Shown here piece after piece: positions 34,698 to 46,100 of a DNA stretch of 64,000 nucleotides (positions are counted from its first letter, which is position 1; every line of letters starts with the position of its first letter). The notes under the pieces are model-generated. The model saw only the letters and a program-made list of their open reading frames with translations. It searched no databases and had not been told where the DNA came from. The stretch is from Oncomelania hupensis. Taxonomy: Eukaryota; Mollusca; Gastropoda; Littorinimorpha; Pomatiopsidae. The stretch lies in assembly GCA_036898135.1 (NCBI GenBank), contig CM072511.1:42650103-42714102 (forward strand). Direction: 5' to 3'. Position numbers and translations under genes: made by a program.

Positions 34698-37493
34698 TTA
34701 TGGAATTGTCTGATCTGTCAGTGATCGTGACAACATATCTGCCATGAGGTTCTTTGATCCCGACAATGGCTGCACTTCAAAGGAGAATTCTTGAAGTGTC
34801 AAACACCAACGCATGATACGAGCATTTCTGAATTTCCCGGAATTCAGATATATCAAAGGTCTATGATCGGTCTGCAGAACGAACGTTTGTCCCCACAGAT
34901 AGCGAGAGAATTTAGAGAGTGACCACACAATAGCCAGACATTCGCGCTCAATCGTGCTGTAGCGCGTCTCGCGATCAACAAGTTTGCGACTGACATACGA
35001 CACAGGGTGAAGATCACTATCATGTTCCTGCAATAGCACAGCACCTAACCCAGTGCAGCTAGCGTCTGTCTGAACAACGTAAGGCAGAGACTGGTCTGGC
35101 AATACCAGCACTGGGGAGGAGGACAACAATGCCTGAACCGTTTGCAGTGCCTGAGCACACTGAGGCGACCATATCATCTGAGTTCGAACCTTTGTGGAGC
35201 GTAGCAAGTCTGATATAGGAGCAGTGATCGACGCAAAGTTGGGGATGAAACGTCGGTAATATCCCGCTAGTCCTAACAGAGAACGGACTTGTTTCTTTGT
35301 GGTAGGGGTACTGACCGACAGGATCTTCTGCACCTTGCTTGATTCCGGTTTCAAACAACCGTGTCCTACTACATGCCCTAGAAACTCCAATTGTTGGAAA
35401 CCAGTCATGATTTTGGAAGGACGAGCAGTCAAACCAAAACTCTGCAACTGCGACATCACTCCCCTGACATGAGACAGGTGCTTCTGCCAAGTAGGGCTGC
35501 CTATCAAAATATCATCAAAGAAATTTATGGCAGAATGCTCCTCCAGTGACAAAAGACGCATCATCCTGGCAAAAGTAGCTGGCGCTGACACTAAACCAAA
35601 AGGCATTCGGACCCATTGAAATAGGCCTAGTGGAGTTTGGAACGCTGTCTTGGGTCGATCCTCAGGCTTGACACCAATTTGCCAGTAACCTTTTGACAAG
35701 TCTATTTTAGTAAAGTATGTAGCACTAGACAAGCGACTAAAAAGCTCCTCTGGATCTGGAATCGGTTCGGCGTCCCAGATGGTGATCTTGTTGAGAGCCC
35801 GAAAGTCAATGCAGAACCTGGTAGTTCCATCTTTCTTACCAACAAGGACTACAGGCGATGTGTAAGGAGAGGTAGATGGTTCGATCACCCCTAGGGCTAG
35901 CATAGATTTAACTTCCTTCACAATAGCCTCCTTTGATGAAAAAGGCAATGGATACTGTTTAACTCTAACCGGTTGATCCGAAGTGAGACGAATCTCATGA
36001 TCCAAGTTGCCATTGAAAAATCCAGGATCAGACGATAGTATAGATGTGAATTCAGCGAAGACACCTTTTAACTGAGCTTTAGATGAAGCAGACAACTCGT
36101 TGTCAAATGCAATATCGTCAATCGTTTCAGTCACTCCAGTGCACAAAGTCGGCAGAGGCAGTGGTTCTGGTTCAGAAACTGGAGGTAGAACGGCAGTAAG
36201 ACCAATCTGCTCACCGAAAAAAACAACTTCAGCATCCTGAACCGGATTATTCAAGGGCTGTGCAACAGCAGCGGATTCCTGGGCAACTGGCTGACGCCTA
36301 ACATACTGTTTCAACATGTTTGCATGGAAGACCTTTGTTTTTCCATTTATGTCTATTTTATAGTCACAGTTGTAGGCGGCCACAACCGAAAAAGGGCCCT
36401 TCCATGTCATAAGCAACTTGTTTGTGTTACATGGCAAGAGAAGAAGAACTTCATCACCCACTTTAAAAGAACGAGGTTTAGCCTTTCTATCATGAAAACG
36501 CTTGTTTTTCTGAGCAGCTCTTGCGACATTTTCCTGTGCTAGCTCACAGGCTTCGGTGATAGTATTTTTAAGATCAAACACGTATTTATACAATGTCTTG
36601 TCTTCGTCATTGTCAGTATGTCCAGTCCAAGTCTTCGCCAACAAATCCATCGGTCCTCTCGCTCGACGTCCAAACAACAACTCGAACGGGGAGAACCCTG
36701 TACTTTCATTGGGCAATTCCCGAACAGCGAAAAGAACAGCTGGTAAAAAACGATGCCATAGTTTGGGTTGCCGCTGAATAACCTTCTTAAGCATAGGTTT
36801 TAGTGTGCCATGAAATCTTTCAACAACGCCGTTAGATTGCGCATGGTACGGCGATGTGTGTACGCCTTTGATGGACAACAATCGTAAGATTTCCTTCATG
36901 ATGTCGGATGTAAATTGCGAGCCGCGATCTGAAAGTATTTCCTGCGGACATCCCATGCGCGCAAAGATTTTGAATAGCTCTTCAGCGATTGAAACAGTGT
37001 CAATGTTTTGCAGAGGGATAGCTTCTGGATAGCGAGTTGCTATATCCACCATAGTCAAAATGTATCTATGCTTTCCCTCTGATGGCGGAGACAAAGGCCC
37101 GACCAAATCAATCGCTACGCGTTTGAACGGTTCATCAATTCGGGGCATGTATTCCAAAGGAACATTGGGTACGCGACCTTTTGGCACCGTCTTTTGGCAG
37201 ATATCGCACGAACGACAGTAGTCGCGCACATCCGCACTTACTCGCTGCCAATAAAAGTGCGACAGTACTCGTTGTAAAGTACGACGTATTCCACTATGAC
37301 CAGCCATCAATCCATCGTGCGCGGCGACGAGTACAGAATTTCTCAAAGACTTAGGCACCACAATTTGATTCGTTATCTTTGATTTCTGACTGAATTGCCG
37401 ATACAAAACACCATCGCGGATGATGAACAAAACAGTAGCATCACCGGATTTGCTTTCATCTGATTTATCCGCTCGCTCGAACAGAGATTTCAA
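34698..37493 (-). CDS. Pol of element 3: integrase, RT, RNase H
   Basis: 931 codons open, and the frame continues upstream to the TIR element near 37556. Integrase zinc region (AHDGLMAGHSG, CRSCDIC), DDE core near residues 126 (AIDLVGP), 186 (LSDRGSQF) and 222 (VVERFHGT), RT (RFCIDFRALN near 559, catalytic FFDDILIG near 657) and RNase H (QTDASCTGLGAVLL near 806, ERECLAIVW). Catalytic residues are intact. The codon at 37493 is TTG, so it is not a true start; translation would come from a Gag-Pol fusion now cut by the insertion. Confidence 0.93.
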   Translation of the reverse strand: MKSLFERADKSDESKSGDATVLFIIRDGVLYRQFSQKSKITNQIVVPKSLRNSVLVAAHDGLMAGHSGIRRTLQRVLSHFYWQRVSADVRDYCRSCDICQKTVPKGRVPNVPLEYMPRIDEPFKRVAIDLVGPLSPPSEGKHRYILTMVDIATRYPEAIPLQNIDTVSIAEELFKIFARMGCPQEILSDRGSQFTSDIMKEILRLLSIKGVHTSPYHAQSNGVVERFHGTLKPMLKKVIQRQPKLWHRFLPAVLFAVRELPNESTGFSPFELLFGRRARGPMDLLAKTWTGHTDNDEDKTLYKYVFDLKNTITEACELAQENVARAAQKNKRFHDRKAKPRSFKVGDEVLLLLPCNTNKLLMTWKGPFSVVAAYNCDYKIDINGKTKVFHANMLKQYVRRQPVAQESAAVAQPLNNPVQDAEVVFFGEQIGLTAVLPPVSEPEPLPLPTLCTGVTETIDDIAFDNELSASSKAQLKGVFAEFTSILSSDPGFFNGNLDHEIRLTSDQPVRVKQYPLPFSSKEAIVKEVKSMLALGVIEPSTSPYTSPVVLVGKKDGTTRFCIDFRALNKITIWDAEPIPDPEELFSRLSSATYFTKIDLSKGYWQIGVKPEDRPKTAFQTPLGLFQWVRMPFGLVSAPATFARMMRLLSLEEHSAINFFDDILIGSPTWQKHLSHVRGVMSQLQSFGLTARPSKIMTGFQQLEFLGHVVGHGCLKPESSKVQKILSVSTPTTKKQVRSLLGLAGYYRRFIPNFASITAPISDLLRSTKVRTQMIWSPQCAQALQTVQALLSSSPVLVLPDQSLPYVVQTDASCTGLGAVLLQEHDSDLHPVSYVSRKLVDRETRYSTIERECLAIVWSLSKFSRYLWGQTFVLQTDHRPLIYLNSGKFRNARIMRWCLTLQEFSFEVQPLSGSKNLMADMLSRSLTDQTIP

Positions 37494-37556
37494 CGACCCA
37501 TCATCTTTCTGCCTACGAATGAGATCATCGCGACCTACACCAAGATCTGGTATCTA

Positions 37557-38250
37557 AGGCTGCTGGGCCATAGAACCTCACGCCTCACGCCTCACTCCTC
37601 ACGTCTCACGCCTCACGTGTCATGCTCTGGGCCATAGGACTTCATGCCACACGCTACACGCTTCACGTTTTATGCGTCAGTTTTGTGTTTCCTCAACTGA
37701 TCACACACAATATTTGTGGTCTGTGACTTTTTGAGAAGATGTCTGATGAGATTAGATCTAGAAAATTTGATACATGTGTACAATCCCTGAGATAAGTCTG
37801 CCACCTTTTCGTTGACTGTGCTATGAATTACAGTAACTAAATAAATAAATCATATAAAAGTGACCTTTGGGTGTATTCACAAGTTTTTTCAACTCCTCCC
37901 AAACTTGTGCTCTCTGGTCTTTATCTTTGTAATCCGGAACATGTGGGTCCCAGAGAAGAGGCCTTGCCCGGACCAACTCGATTAAATTTACTCTAAAGTC
38001 ATCCATTTAGATCTAATTTCTCGTGTCTGACCACTTTGGTAGGCTAGAACGTGACAACACGCATCGAAAAAAGTGGGCATGCTCACTTTTCTCTCCACAC
38101 GTGTAGCGTGAGGTGTGACGCATGTGGCGTGTGTGACGTTGTATGGCCCACACCAAGAGATACCATGTCTGTTCATTTTTATCATCACGCGTGAGGCGTG
38201 AGACGTGACACGTGAGGCGTGAGGCGTGAGGTTCTATGGCCCAGCAGCCT
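37557..38250. mobile_element. 694-bp TIR element with MADF exon, inserted in element 3
   Basis: Inverted ends begin AGGCTGCTGGGCCATAGAAC and continue with tandem CCTCACG-type repeats on both sides. The flanking dinucleotide TA occurs at 37555-37556 and 38251-38252. A weaker second inverted block (GGGCCATA near 37630, TATGGCCCA near 38144) lies inside. No transposase is seen, so it needs one in trans. It carries a MADF-domain coding segment. Confidence 0.85.
37866..38006 (-). CDS. MADF-domain exon inside TIR element
   Basis: ATG at 38006 opens MDDFRVNLIELVRARPLLWD followed by PDYKDKDQRAQVWEEL, a clear N-terminal part of the MADF (Adf-1, Myb/SANT-related) DNA-binding domain. The match ends near a weak donor AAAG/GTCACT at 37865-37864; after it the frame reads only a few more codons before a stop. 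MADF or Myb-like proteins are the usual partners of Harbinger transposases, so this may be a remnant of such a partner gene. Confidence 0.75.
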
Positions 38251-40015
38251 TAGCGTCCAACGGACTCGGTAAGTCCACTTCTCGTTTTGCTTGTGCGCGA
38301 GTGGTAACCATGGCTACAGACTCAAACCCATGCCTAGGTATCCAGTTTTTACACGCATCATTCGACACTCCGTGCATATTCCCTACGATAAGACCAGCTG
38401 AAGGATGTACACCCTCGACATTACCTACAATCAAATCTACCACAGGATCATCGATTACGCAGCAGTGCAAAGGACCCGTGTAGAATGGTGTATCAACATC
38501 AACGACAGCGACTGGAAAACTTTCCACCTTGCCACCGAACGAAATAACCTTCCGAATCTCATCTGTGTACTGGTCATCGCTAACTAACTGCTTACGTACA
38601 CCAGCGGTAGTAGCGCCCGTATCTCTGAGTACACTAACTTCATGTCCATTAACTAGACCAGGGGACAACGGTAAAGCAGCATGCTGGGTGCGGACCGAAC
38701 ACAACACTTGGGTCTCATCTGTGCCAGAACAGTTCGAAGACAACGCAACACTAGCCGAGTCTAATGGTGAAGGACACTGTTTAGCGTAGTGATTTTTTCC
38801 ACCGCAGTTATAACACTTCACACCCAGACGCGGCACATTGTTATTCACACTATCAGTTTGTGATTGACCTGCATTTGTCTGCTGGGTTGCATTGCCGTTT
38901 CCACGACCAAATCCTCGATAACGGTAACCATGATTCCGGTAGTTGCCGCGAAACCCTCTCTGATTTCTGTTCGGATTCGAACCCGCCGTATGAGCAGTAC
39001 CAGGTGCGTTCTCGGTTATGGGTTGATTGTGTATATTTTGTGTGTTCGAATTGTTTCTCTGAATAGCACCACGATTGTGCTGTTGGTTGGAACCACGAAA
39101 TGAACGGTTTGGAGCAAGACCAGTGGCAGAAGAAAACATATTGCTATCACTTCTACGTGCTAGAGATTTTGTGGGATGAGCCATTCGATAACTTTCTGCA
39201 TGATCAATCATATCTTTGGCACTCTTCAAGTTACGTTCCCGCAAAAACACTGCCAGATCTTTTGACACGCTCTGTAAAATTTGTTCACAAACAATCAGGT
39301 CTATCATTCCATCAAAAGTATGACCAATCTCTGAAAGTTCAATCCACCTATCCAAAAAATGACGCAGTCTTGTGCCAAAAGACAAGAAAGATTCACCCGT
39401 TTCTGGCCTAACATTTCGCAACTTTTCCCTGAAACCCTCAGAAGAACATTGGAATTTTTTTAATAAATGCTCCTTGAGTATATCATAGGCTACAGTGCCG
39501 TTAGCTGAAAGCGAGTGGTAGAGAGACAGAGCCGACCCATCCAATACTGCAGCCAAATAAACAGACCATAGTTCCTTTTTCCAACCCAATGATGTTGCAT
39601 GAGTTTCAAATCGGAAAAGGAAGGAGTCTATATCATCCCTATCCTCTTTGAAAGTGGGAAGTTTGGGAAAGTAAGACTTGGGAAGCGAGTCTGCCCCATT
39701 AGTCGGGCGAACCTGATGTTCAACTCCATGGTCTACTTCATATCGTCTGGCTTGAGCATCAATTTCAGCTTTTTTAGTCTCAGCGTCCAGTCTCATCCTT
39801 TCTCTTTCAACTTCATGGTCTAATCTAACTTTTTCCTGTACCACTTCATAATTGCGTTTTTTCTCAGCTTCGTCAAGCTCTAATTGCTTAAGAGCTCGGG
39901 CCTGAGCCCTCTCCTCACGCTCATAACAAGTATCAATATAACTTTGTAGTTTATCATCAGATAAACCAAGCATTTTACCCTGATCAAGGTAGCGTTTGAA
40001 ATCACTATCAGCCAT
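38234..40015 (-). CDS. Gag-protease of element 3, 3' end cut by TIR element
   Basis: ATG at 40015. Residues 35-95 form a coiled coil, about 105-300 the capsid-like domain, followed by a Gly/Asn/Arg-rich stretch, a canonical zinc knuckle CYNCGGKNHYAKQC near residue 400, and the protease with RDTGATTAG near residue 465 and VDLIVGNVEG near 525. The last codons and the stop (38234-38236) are supplied by the inserted TIR element. Gag and pol lie in different frames even after allowing for the insertion. Confidence 0.93.
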   Translation of the reverse strand: MADSDFKRYLDQGKMLGLSDDKLQSYIDTCYEREERAQARALKQLELDEAEKKRNYEVVQEKVRLDHEVERERMRLDAETKKAEIDAQARRYEVDHGVEHQVRPTNGADSLPKSYFPKLPTFKEDRDDIDSFLFRFETHATSLGWKKELWSVYLAAVLDGSALSLYHSLSANGTVAYDILKEHLLKKFQCSSEGFREKLRNVRPETGESFLSFGTRLRHFLDRWIELSEIGHTFDGMIDLIVCEQILQSVSKDLAVFLRERNLKSAKDMIDHAESYRMAHPTKSLARRSDSNMFSSATGLAPNRSFRGSNQQHNRGAIQRNNSNTQNIHNQPITENAPGTAHTAGSNPNRNQRGFRGNYRNHGYRYRGFGRGNGNATQQTNAGQSQTDSVNNNVPRLGVKCYNCGGKNHYAKQCPSPLDSASVALSSNCSGTDETQVLCSVRTQHAALPLSPGLVNGHEVSVLRDTGATTAGVRKQLVSDDQYTDEIRKVISFGGKVESFPVAVVDVDTPFYTGPLHCCVIDDPVVDLIVGNVEGVHPSAGLIVGNMHGVSNDACKNWIPRHGFESVAMVTTRAQAKREVDLPSPLDAKAAGP

Positions 40016-40380
40016 ATTTCAAAATACAAAAGGTACACAACAGGAAATACAACTGTTAACCATCAGTAATACAAATCAATAATACAAAATAGATTATAAT
40101 GACACTCAAATGTAGTGAAACAAATGTAACAAATCGCAACAAATGTAGTGAAATAATGAAGCAAAATAGATCAAGGCCTACTTTACTCTACGCTAGTCAA
40201 TTCATTGCACTAAGCAAATACTCCAGGGGAATCCCCTAACAACATGAATGAACTACGTAGGCTTCCGAGTTATAGTAAAGCGTATACCACGTGCAGAAAA
40301 TGTCAACAAGCAAACGAGACACAATCAAAGACAAAAACAATGTCAATATTTGTCTAATGTTCAAACAATCAAATGCAAAA

Positions 40381-40398
40381 CGTTCGTCAGGGTCACCA
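40381..40398 (-). other. Primer binding site of element 3
   Basis: TGGTGACCCTGACGAACG three bases after the 5' LTR. Primer tRNA not identified. Confidence 0.6.
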
Positions 40399-40401
40399 AA
40401 T

Positions 40402-41681
40402 TGTCACGGACAGGAATTGTTTATTTATACTGAGCAAACTGAACAATACAGTTTATAGACAGTCAGAATGCGTGTTCACCGTTTTACATGTATATATACA
40501 CACAAGACATACACAGAGAACAATGTAGGCCACACGTAGGAAATAAGTTTTCAACGTTTATATAAACAAATCCCATCAGAGAACAACAAATTAATATTTA
40601 ACAAACAAAACAACAATGAAAATTCAGAATAATGTTACGAAAGAATGAATGAGTGTTGACGTCAATGTAGTCCACAACGCACAACATGAATCCAATGAAA
40701 TGAAAGTAAGTAATCCAATAGTTCACTGAATGCCAACACCACTGTCAATGATATTCACACAATATATATCCACCACAACGATTAGATAATCCAATAGCGA
40801 TCTCAACACAGAGTGAGAGATAAAGCACAACCACCTCCGGTAATTAATCCACTTGGAGATCCTTTTCTCAGAACGTAAATAATTCACAACCATAATCTTC
40901 CGGGAGATTATATCACTCAGCAGAGGCAGATAATCTTCCTGGAGATTATATTATACACTCGAAACACAGATAATCTTCTTGGAGATTATAAATACGACTT
41001 CCACAGATAATCTTCTTGGAGATTATACACACGCAATTTACAGAAGTAATAATAATCCACGCTGTGCTCCAATTGCGGTGACAAACTTGAATGAATATTT
41101 TCCTGATTTCATTCATTGGAGAAATCCTCTGGGGAACGTTTTCTCCTTCTTCAGTAGGACTCACACCCAAGGTAGGTAGTCTTATACAGGTATGTACACA
41201 CACAGGTACATATTAACAGCTCTGAAAAATATTGTTCGTGATATTTAGTCACCAACATCAACACATTGACTATCAGTCCTCAACATAGCTTCAAAATGGA
41301 TAATGTCAAAAGATGGTAGTTTTTGTTTTCCCCATAAAAATTACTTTATACATTTGTAAACACAAAACAATTTACCTTTATACAAAGAAATGTGCTTACA
41401 AAATTAAATAATAACTTTTACATAGTTGAACATAGTTACATAGTTAATAAATGGAAAACTAACCTGTTGGATTAACCTAACAGAGCACACACAAAAAACA
41501 TGTACACCTTTCCGAGTTGACAGTTCCGATGTGAGTGCCTACACCATTACATCAATACATAAAGGAAATTATAACAGCAACCAATCAAAATTGTTCTTGC
41601 ATAAATGGTTGGACACTTATTGAGCATAGGCACGAGAAAACCGAGCATCAATAAAACAACTGACTTTTCGTTTTGATGACA
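40402..41681 (-). repeat. 5' LTR of element 3
   Basis: 1280 bp, same length as its partner. The palindromic units repeat at about 40892-41026. Confidence 0.95.
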
Positions 41682-41686
41682 ACCTG

Positions 41687-41779
41687 GTATATGTGAAGAA
41701 GCATCTCTTGCATCTTGGATGATATTGCTGAAACAAATTTTAAATGTATTAGAAGACAAGCTAGAGAGAGAGAGGTAGG

Positions 41780-41827
<48 letters not shown>

Positions 41828-42051
41828 CACTTGTTACATTAAAAATGCCTTGAATCAGATCTTACACAGGAATACAGGAATTCAGATGTTATTCCACCAA
41901 GTGCCAATGTTAATGCACAAGGAAATTAATTGCCCTGAGTTTGTTGAACAGTCATACAATGAATCAAATATCTGTCACTCCACTACTACTACTACTACAA
42001 CTACTACATCTACTATTACTAATACTATTACTACTACTACTACTACTACCC

Positions 42052-42111
<60 letters not shown>

Positions 42112-42175
42112 ATGTTGTTGTTGACGATTTCTTCTTCTTCTTTAGTTCTACCATAATTTAGAATACACTATTAAA
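41687..42175. repeat. GA and CTA microsatellites
   Basis: A GA run at 41783-41823 and an ACT/CTA run at 41981-42112 in which TCT and ATT variants occur. Long Thr or Leu frames are artefacts. The first 70 bp belong to the split transposase-like gene. Confidence 0.9.
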
Positions 42176-42395
42176 TTCCTTGTTATTTGTTTACCACTCT
42201 GTCATGCCATATTTTGTTTAGATTATTAACTAACAAATAACTAATTCACGCATTCAAACTTACTTAGAATACTAGGTCAACCAATCTTAATTTTCAAAGC
42301 TTTGCAGTCAGTGGAGAGCTTCTGTGCGAGCAGCCCAAATGCAGGTATGAGCCAAACCCTAAAGATGACCAAGTGAAAACGGGTGCACTAATTTA

Positions 42396-42655
42396 GGAGT
42401 CCACTTGCAAAACCTGCTAAATCCAAATCCTGCTAAATCCAAATGTTCACCTAAATTGAGATAACTGTCTTTGATTGTTCATTGGAATAAGGTACATGTA
42501 ACATAAAAAGCTGAATTTTCAAAACATTTTGCACAGTGGTTTAAAACAGTTTCCAAAAATTGCACCTCTTTCAAAAATGTATTCTAGGCAACCAGAAAAT
42601 GCCATTTTTGTCAAAAGCTGACGCAGTGGATTTAGCCTGTTTGCAAGTGGACTCC
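42396..42655. mobile_element. Short MITE-like TIR element
   Basis: Ends share GGAGTCCACTTGCAAA as a perfect 16-bp inverted repeat (42396-42411 and 42640-42655), extended imperfectly through CTAAATCC. Length about 260 bp, no coding. No target duplication identified. Confidence 0.6.
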
Positions 42656-42947
42656 TCAAGTAGTAAAACTGTCTATTTACATCTAGAAGCTCTAGAAGGG
42701 GTACATTTCTCATTACCGTGTTTCCTAAGTGCAGGAAAAAGGTAGATTTACCTTACAGTCGAAGAAAGTGAGTTCCCTAGCGCAGCGTTATCAAAGCGCA
42801 CGCTGCGTGCATCCCATTAACTGAACTGCATTATACATGTAGGCTACAGCCAGAAGCGACTGCACTAATTTTACGAAGTAAATAAAGTAAGGAACAACTA
42901 CCTTTTTCTAACGTTAGAAAATATGTCCTTGGGCTTAACTGGAATTT

Positions 42948-43015
<68 letters not shown>

Positions 43016-45530
43016 CTGGGCAGACCTACCTATAACCCAGATTGCCAAAAATAGATCTAGACCTAATATTAATGCCACTCATTGCCGCAATAAGCCACTA
43101 GGCCTATATTAGTAAACAACTATTCAGAACGATGAACAGTCTTAAAAAGCCTTCAACATCGCACCTATCAAGTATCAATTAAGCTGCATCTTTCTAAACC
43201 CATTACCAGCCACACATTTCATAAGCTAGATCTAGCCGAGGAAAACGACGAAACTAGGAAGTTAATGCTTTTAGCTACTAAGATTTTGAAGGTAACTAAG
43301 GTAAATTCCTAGCTTTTCCTAGCTTTCATCGCCTGTAATCGCAATACAAAACAATACATTGAGCAATTATTTAGTGGCCTAAAGTATAGGAATATTATAT
43401 TGACAATTGACACTTGGCTTTACATTGACATTGCTGTGCTAGTCACTAATAGTCTACAAACATCAATATTCAAAAAGATGTTAAAAATATCTGGAGTCGA
43501 AAATAATTCATACAAACCCGGTACAATTGTTTACACACTGATGCAACTTTTGATGCATAATCAGTAGATCTAAACTAAAGCAATGTCAATGGAAATCTAA
43601 ACATCAGTTATTTTAATTATACCCGATTTATCTGAACACTATATACAAGAATATTATAAATCAATGACAAAAAAAAAAAAAGAAGAAACGAATTGCGTCT
43701 TACATTTGTTTCAAGTTATTGAAAACACTGGCAGCACTTGAAAAATGCGGCTGCTTCTCGCCGTCACTATCCATCGTTTTACCGCATCTGATTAAAAGTC
43801 AGGACTGTCTGACAAGCCCAGGTATTAACGGTCTTTTTAGTTGGTCAACCAAAAACAAAGTTGGTGCGTGATTGATGAAAGACATACGTTGTTTTGCCGT
43901 TGTGTTTATGCTAGCGAAGAAATACAGTTACTTGAGAGAGTACTATTGAATCAGTTCTATTTATAGCGTTGCTCACTTACTTCGTTTTGCCATTTTATTC
44001 TGGTACTTAAAAAATATTTAACAAGCACAACATACTAAAATAAAAACTGCAATATCTTCGTCAAAATTTGACATTTTTATTCGAGATTTTTTTTAAAAGA
44101 TGCGCCTCCTCATCATCTATATGGCAGTCATTTTCGCCCAAAACTGGAGATACTTTGTTTTGCCATTGCACGTTAGGGATGTCATGTATTATAATATTTA
44201 GTAAGTTTAGTGGACCAAGGGAGACAATTACGTATATATATATATATATATATATAACACGGATCATCAAACGTATTAATAGAGAGTTACAAACTGTGTT
44301 CCACGAATGTTGTTTCGTGGTGTGGGAACTTTTAATTGTAGATGACGCAGACATTTTTGTGCATCCGGTTCAAGGGGTCACGAATATGTGCGCTGCAGTG
44401 AAGGTCAACGAAGCTTCGTAGAAAAAGCCCTTTCCACAAAATTAACTTCGTGAGTGTATACTTATATTTAATATACTGAATGTAGCATTAGATGTTCTCT
44501 GATGTATTATATTTCCATCAATATTGGATACTGATGTGCAATTGACACGCGTACAAAGTAGGCTCAGGGCGATCGCTGAAACCGTCATGGTGGTTTTGAC
44601 TTGCCGAATAAAAATCTAGGGAACGGTTTAAAAATATTACAGCACATAAAAACACATTTTTCATGTTTAAACCAGAGAACATAACAGTTAGGGTGACAGT
44701 AATCTGTAACTTATTGCTAAAATTAAATCCCGCACTAGTTAGTATCACAAGTATTTAGGCCTATAAAATGTTTTCAAGAGCAGTGTGAATGTCCGCCTTG
44801 CTGCAGACAACTCTCAGGAATTGCACTGACCTATATTTAATGTAGTATCCATGGGAATTGACTTTCCCACAGCAGACACGAGCACGTAGAGGTCACAGCA
44901 GATCGTAGATCTGCAAGAAATGTCTTAGATCTGCAAAACAGAAATGCCCAGTCAGTTGAAGCCTCCACTAAAAGACCGTCAACTCTTAGTCTGTAATGTC
45001 CAAGAAAACGTATCTCAATCCAAGTGACAGTGTTTTTATTCAGAGACATTTCGATAAACAGCTAGCGACATGATATCATGCATCTCAAATCTCCACGCAT
45101 AAGTTGTGATAATTTGTTTTTTTTTTAAGTAAATACTTTGATAAAGAGCACGAGCAGTTAACCAGGGCAGTGTTTGTTGTAGATCTAATGAAAATAGAAA
45201 GCAACTCCAGCGTTACACAAATTATCTAGAAACCACGGCGCAGAAATACCGCGCATTCGAAAGAACTAAAACCCACTGTCAACTTCGTGGTGGTTCCTGC
45301 GCGCGCCTGTGAAGCAAGAATCCAACAGGCAACCAGACGTTGAACGAAACGAATTTCTTTTCGGCTTTCTGTAATTCCCAATTATTATTGACGACTTCTC
45401 TTTTAATGAAAAAGAAAAGTATGTTTAAAACTAGTTTAACTTAATTCTGATTATAGTACACAAGCCGCAACATTGAAGAGGATGACGACGATAATGACGG
45501 CGTCTTCGACGACAACGAAGAAGAAGAAGA
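42656..45530. other. Non-coding, AAT and TA microsatellites, no gene seen
   Basis: AAT run at 42949-43015, TA run at 44232-44256. Remaining ORFs are short and unrecognised. Confidence 0.7.
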
Positions 45531-45531
45531 C

Positions 45532-45550
45532 GATGATGATGATGATGTTA

Positions 45551-45586
<36 letters not shown>

Positions 45587-45662
45587 GTGATGATGTTAAT
45601 GATGATGATGATGATGATCATCATCATCATCATCATCATCGTCGTCGTCGTCGTCATCAGCA
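45532..45662. repeat. GAT/ATC trinucleotide array with palindrome
   Basis: A GAT run switches to ATC at 45617/45618, giving a perfect palindrome of about 19 bp per arm (45599-45636), then a CGT run. It could form a hairpin. Confidence 0.9.
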
Positions 45663-45916
45663 TCGTTATGATCATCATTGAGCTTTATCTCAAAATTGGA
45701 TAAATCGACTTTAATAATTTGTTTGTACTTGCACATAGCGGCCTATTATTCAATTATTTAATTGTGCTTCTTTAACTAGGTTACAAAAAAGCCACAAAAA
45801 ATAACACTTTTTAAAAAAATGTAATTTTCAGCCATGTGTGCGTGTGTCTGGAAATAAATTTGAATGGCTTGAAATTGTGTTATTACTATGTTGTTTCCAG
45901 TGCTCATTTTCCAACG

Positions 45917-46100
45917 ATGCCGCTGTTGCTGCTGGTGATGGTGGAGTTGCTAAAGCTTTCATGTGGTAATGTAACTGTAGATTATAGTCACACGACACCG
46001 AAGCATATAGGCGACTACTGGTCACATTATTCTGACACCAGCGAACCAGATGATGGCGACTACTGGTCAAATTATTCTGACACCAGCGAACCATATGATG
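45917..46100 (+). CDS. Candidate signal-peptide exon with tandem 15-residue repeat
   Basis: ATG at 45917, after a possible acceptor TTGTTTCCAG, begins MPLLLLVMVELLKLSCG, a plausible secretion signal. It is followed by two copies of a 15-residue unit starting GDYWS (45-bp repeats at 46010-46054 and 46055-46099, two mismatches, both amino-acid changing), then a good donor ATGATG/GTAAGG in phase 1, the usual phase after signal-peptide exons. Alternatively the repeat is the antisense body of the SINE whose head lies at 46119-46205. Confidence 0.3.

Larger units (their letters stand above)
33277..41681 (-). mobile_element. Element 3: young Gmr1-like Ty3/Gypsy retrotransposon
   Basis: LTRs of equal length (1280 bp) are nearly identical (two differences seen) and flanked by ACCTG (33272-33276 and 41682-41686). 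Minus-strand order: 5' LTR, primer site, gag-protease, integrase-RT-RNase H, polypurine tract, 3' LTR. A 694-bp TIR element sits between gag-protease and pol. Without that insertion this would be the best-preserved Gmr1-like copy in the window. Confidence 0.95.

Noticed and set aside
37593..37660. Tandem CCTCACG repeats as a separate satellite
   Set aside because: The same repeats occur inverted at 38190-38232, so they belong to the TIRs of one element.
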